The notes beneath the pieces were generated by a model that worked only from the letters and a program-made list of their open reading frames with translations, made no database searches and was not told where the DNA came from. DNA of 64,000 nt from Yamagishiella unicocca. Taxonomy: Eukaryota > Chlorophyta > Chlorophyceae > Chlamydomonadales > Volvocaceae. The position numbers and the translations under genes were made by a program. Shown here piece by piece: positions 60,689 to 64,000 of this stretch (positions are counted from its first letter, which is position 1; the number at the start of each line of letters is the position of its first letter). The stretch is from contig BDSL01000061.1 of the NCBI GenBank assembly GCA_003116995.1, forward strand, positions 248,001 through 312,000. Reading direction: 5' to 3'.

Positions 60689-62915
60689 TCTTGCAGGCTG
60701 GCTGAACAGGGTTTTAGGTACACTGGCAAAAAAGGACGTGTTGTGCGAGTAGAGAGTGTTACGTAGGCTTCAGTTGTAGAAGGGCCCTATGGAGGCTCCG
60801 TCACATTCCAAGCGTCACAACTCTTTCACGTAAGTCCACAATTATCTTCACGTTAACTGCAATGAAATGGATGCCTGCCGTGCTACGTTTGCGACGGCGG
60901 CTCGTTGTGTTCATGCTTCATGGTCTCGGAGGTGAGCAACTTGGTTAGTATGCTGTACGCGTATAAGTAATGTGCCAGGTTACAGCTCGTACAATGACAA
61001 GCGCAGCAGTAATGTTTAACTGTAGCTAGATTGCAGCAGGTTGTTTAGATGGAGTCTTTTAGGTTGGCCCTGAACTTTGTTTCATTGCACCTGCGTTGCC
61101 CACGTATATTTAACCATCGCAAACGACATATGGTGGCAAAGCCAATATGAATTGTTTGACGGTCAGCTAGAAGCAGTGTTCGATCACGCCGAAGGGCTTC
61201 CGAAGGATCTATTACCCTAGCAGTATGAATGCTCAACAATGGATATGGATGATCCTGAGGTCAACCGCACTGCAGTTTGGGCACCTTGCACCCCAGGAAA
61301 GGAACGGGGCAGAGACTGGCAGGGAACGGCCGAGACGGGCAGTGTTGTAGGCCTAGCAAGGGCAGCAGTAGGAAGCAGTATTTGGGCGAAAGGCAAGGGT
61401 CATAGGCAAGGGTTGTAGCTGCGATGTGAGCAGCGATACAGCACAGTGCGTGTGTACTGGTGTGTACCAGTCAGTACCAGCAGGCACCAGCTCCTTGTGC
61501 ATGCGTTTGCACGGAGGTTTGCACTCACATGGACAGGCGAACACTAACGTGGAGGAGGATAGGGAAGGATAGCAAATCTCTAAGGGCAAACGCGACTCGA
61601 AGATGGTCATTGGCAGCCTCAGCTTTGCACTCCTTGCTTGACGAAGTTTGACGACACCCAACATCAGGCGAGGATGCGGTTGTCACGGCATATACCCGGT
61701 AAGCCCGTTGTCGACCGTTGTAAGGAACATCCCGGAAGCCAGTTGCCGATAGTTCTAAGTAAACCCGTTGCCGACAGTTCCAAGTAACATGCGTCCACGC
61801 AACACCAACCTTGCTGTTGTAGCCCCAGCGTAAGCCTGTCTAGGCAATAACCTGGTTCGGCTCTGAGATCCTTGTCAAGCGCATTTAGGATGTGAGCATT
61901 TTATGGACAAGACGGGCTGCATCTCGTTCAGTTCAACGTTGGCGAACACATCGGGCAATGTACGAACGGGTCACAAGTTCATGTTGGGGGACGCCGTTTT
62001 TAACTAACCAGAGATGGAGGCGGTTTTTGGCTGGAGAATTTTTAACACTAGATCCTTGCTCTTCAATCCGAGTTTTGCGGACATAAGGTTCAGGCAAGGA
62101 TCGTCTCAGCCCAGCATGCATTGGTTGTCCCAATACTTTTCGCGTTGACGAGCACTTCCGGCGGTAAACTGTCAAGCACGAAGCAGACCTCCAAGGATGG
62201 TGCTGGGGTAAACTCACTCGCTTCCTGTCGTTCGGCGGCGGGGTAAACTCACTTGCTTCTTGTTGTTCGGAAGTGAGTTAATGGGACGGCATTGGATGGT
62301 ATGGATCGTGTAGTCACCTCACGCGAGGTGTAAAATCATTACCCAACACGACCACACGTCGCTGATGAGACCTCCCTGAAAAATGTGCAGAGTGTAAATT
62401 GCCGATAATTACCCCATATGAAGGCGAGCATATATGCATAATAATAAGGGGAGTTTCCATATACCAGGGGCCATGCAAAATGCGTAGGCTTGTCATTACA
62501 CGTCTTTGCAGTGTCATATTCACGACATCTACTGCATTACAATGCACGACATTACCAACAAAACTGTTGAATTCACAATTGTGTCCGTCCAGGCCAACAT
62601 TTCGACAAACTAATCGTTTGACCATCTCAAGCCACAGGGTAACAAAAAACAGATCCTACACCGCTCGACAAACGTGTAGTCCACGTTCTATTAGCCCTCC
62701 CGATTCCTACACGACGCCACATGGCGCTCAAGAAAACTCATCGCATGTCAGACCTATGCTTATGACGACGCGAGCAATCCTGCGTACTGACTCCCTCGCC
62801 TACTGCCAACAATCGGCAGACTAATAGCACTCATTTAAACTTGCGGGACAATCCGCTTCACAGGATCATGCCACATTTCACGATGTTGCCAATGTACGCA
62901 TCGGTATAAGTACGT
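60689..62915. other. Spacer between acetolactate synthase and HSP90
   Basis: No gene recognised. Small imperfect duplications are present: CCCGTTGCCGACAGTTCCAAG-like units at about 61697-61790 (three) and a 32-bp unit GGTAAACTCACTTGCTTCTT at about 62207-62270 (two). It should hold the ALS promoter and the HSP90 3' untranslated region. Confidence 0.45.
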
Positions 62916-64000
62916 TTAGTCGACCTCCTCCATGCGGCTGCCCTCACCAGCGCCAGCGTCCTCCTCAAGGGGAGGCAGGTCGTCATCCTCAGCACCAAGC
63001 TCCTCCACGTCTTCGTCAATGGACAGGCCCAGCTTAATCATGCGGTGAATACGCGAGGCGAACGTGTTAGGCTCATCGAGGCTGAAGCCCGAGCTCAGTA
63101 GCGCCGTCTCGAAGAGAAGCAGGACCAGGTCCTTGACGGTCTTGTCGCTCTTGTCTGCGTCACTGCGCTTCTTCAGCTCCTGTAAGTTGGAAGTATGCAT
63201 GATTAGTCAACCCACTCGTTCCGCTATTATATTAACTGGTTCCGCCGGCTAATCCAATGAGTCAGCTAGCTGGTTATGCCGGCTAACCCATTTAATTTAC
63301 GCCCAATGACTAATTTAGTGTTGGGCACTTACGTTCATGATGGCGTTCTCGGGGTTGATTTCGAGTGTCTTCTTCGAGGTCATGTAAGCTGCCATGCTGT
63401 TATCACGCAGCGCCTGCGCCTTCATAATACGCTCCATGTTGGCCGACCACCCGTACTCGCCAGTCACCAGGACGCAAGGTGAGTCGACAACGCGGTGGCT
63501 AACGGTGACCTTCTCCACCTTGTCGCCCAAGATGTCCTTCATCAGGCGGCAAAGGGGCTCAAACTGGCTGGCCAGCTCCTCCTTGCTCTTCTTCTCATCC
63601 TCCGTGTCGTCCAGGTCCAGGCCCTCCTTGGTGCAGCACACCAACTTCTTGCCTGAGTGCATCAGATTAGCACAAAACAGCTGAAGATTCCAATTTTGGG
63701 AATTACGAACTATCCTCGGGAATTACGAACTATCCTCTCAAACATTATTTACTTAGGTAATCCGGATCAAGACTCTCTAGTAATACAGTTCTCGACACAT
63801 GAGTCCCCCCACAATGCAGATTTGATTAGAGCCCGAAACCCTTTACAGCCCAGTCGAATATTCATCATAACCCTCACCATCGTACTCCTTGAGCTGCTGA
63901 ACAGCGTACTCGTCGATGGGGTCGACCATGAAGAGCACCTCGTAGCCCTTCTTCTTCAACCGCTCGAGGAACGGGCTGTTCTCAACAGCCTTGCGGCTCT
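62916..64000 (-). CDS. HSP90A: Cytosolic HSP90, 3' part (gene runs off the window)
   Basis: Three exons visible on the minus strand: 64000-63878 (open at the edge), 63652-63333, 63179-62916. They encode the end of the middle domain ([39 protein letters not shown]) and the C-terminal dimerisation domain ([45 protein letters not shown]). The protein ends with MEEVD, the tail that binds TPR co-chaperones and marks the cytosolic/nuclear HSP90 as opposed to ER or plastid forms. HSP90 is an ATP-dependent chaperone for kinases, receptors and many other clients. The ATPase N-domain lies outside the window. Confidence 0.97.

Overview
This window is nuclear DNA from a volvocine-type green alga (Chlorophyceae, Volvox/Chlamydomonas relatives). 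The genes are split by many short GT-AG introns, the GC content is moderate and the introns and spacers are rich in repeats. Protein types and a likely TGTAA poly(A) signal about 310 bases after the ADP/ATP carrier stop fit that group. The organism call is an inference from sequence style; no search was run.

Positions 1-26200 are accessory and repeat-rich. They hold: a long (TAA)n tract beside the last exons of a probable GPI-anchored cell-surface protein; local duplications with tRNA-like B boxes; a 3-copy tandem repeat; a decayed DIRS-like retroelement on the minus strand (6990-12135); an 88-bp tandem array (about 12095-12880); and a decayed Ty3/gypsy element on the plus strand (about 12960-22162). 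The gypsy element carries cytosine-methyltransferase-like, PHD-finger and second methyltransferase-like segments. A nearly intact L1-type LINE (15489-19894) is inserted inside it, between 6-bp target-site duplications. A fold-back repeat region built on the palindrome TGACAGCTGTCA follows (22400-24200).

Positions 26233-64000 are a normal housekeeping block, and exons could be joined for seven genes: a family-61-type glycosyltransferase (minus, 30173 to 26233), a kinesin-13 microtubule depolymerase (plus, 33195-37324), the mitochondrial ADP/ATP carrier (plus, 39429-40988), a 75-residue single-pass membrane protein (plus, 42677-43046), the branch-point binding splicing factor SF1 with KH, zinc knuckle and two RRMs (minus, 52787 to 44371), the catalytic subunit of acetolactate synthase (minus, 60688 to 54537) and the 3' end of cytosolic HSP90 (minus, running off the window edge). 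The genes act independently (metabolism, splicing, cytoskeleton, proteostasis); no operon logic applies.

The most unusual material is the retroelement with chromatin and DNA-methylation type domains and its in-frame LINE insertion, the two-RRM layout of SF1, and the palindrome-based fold-back repeat. Exon borders given are my reading of splice sites and reading-frame phase, not transcript evidence.
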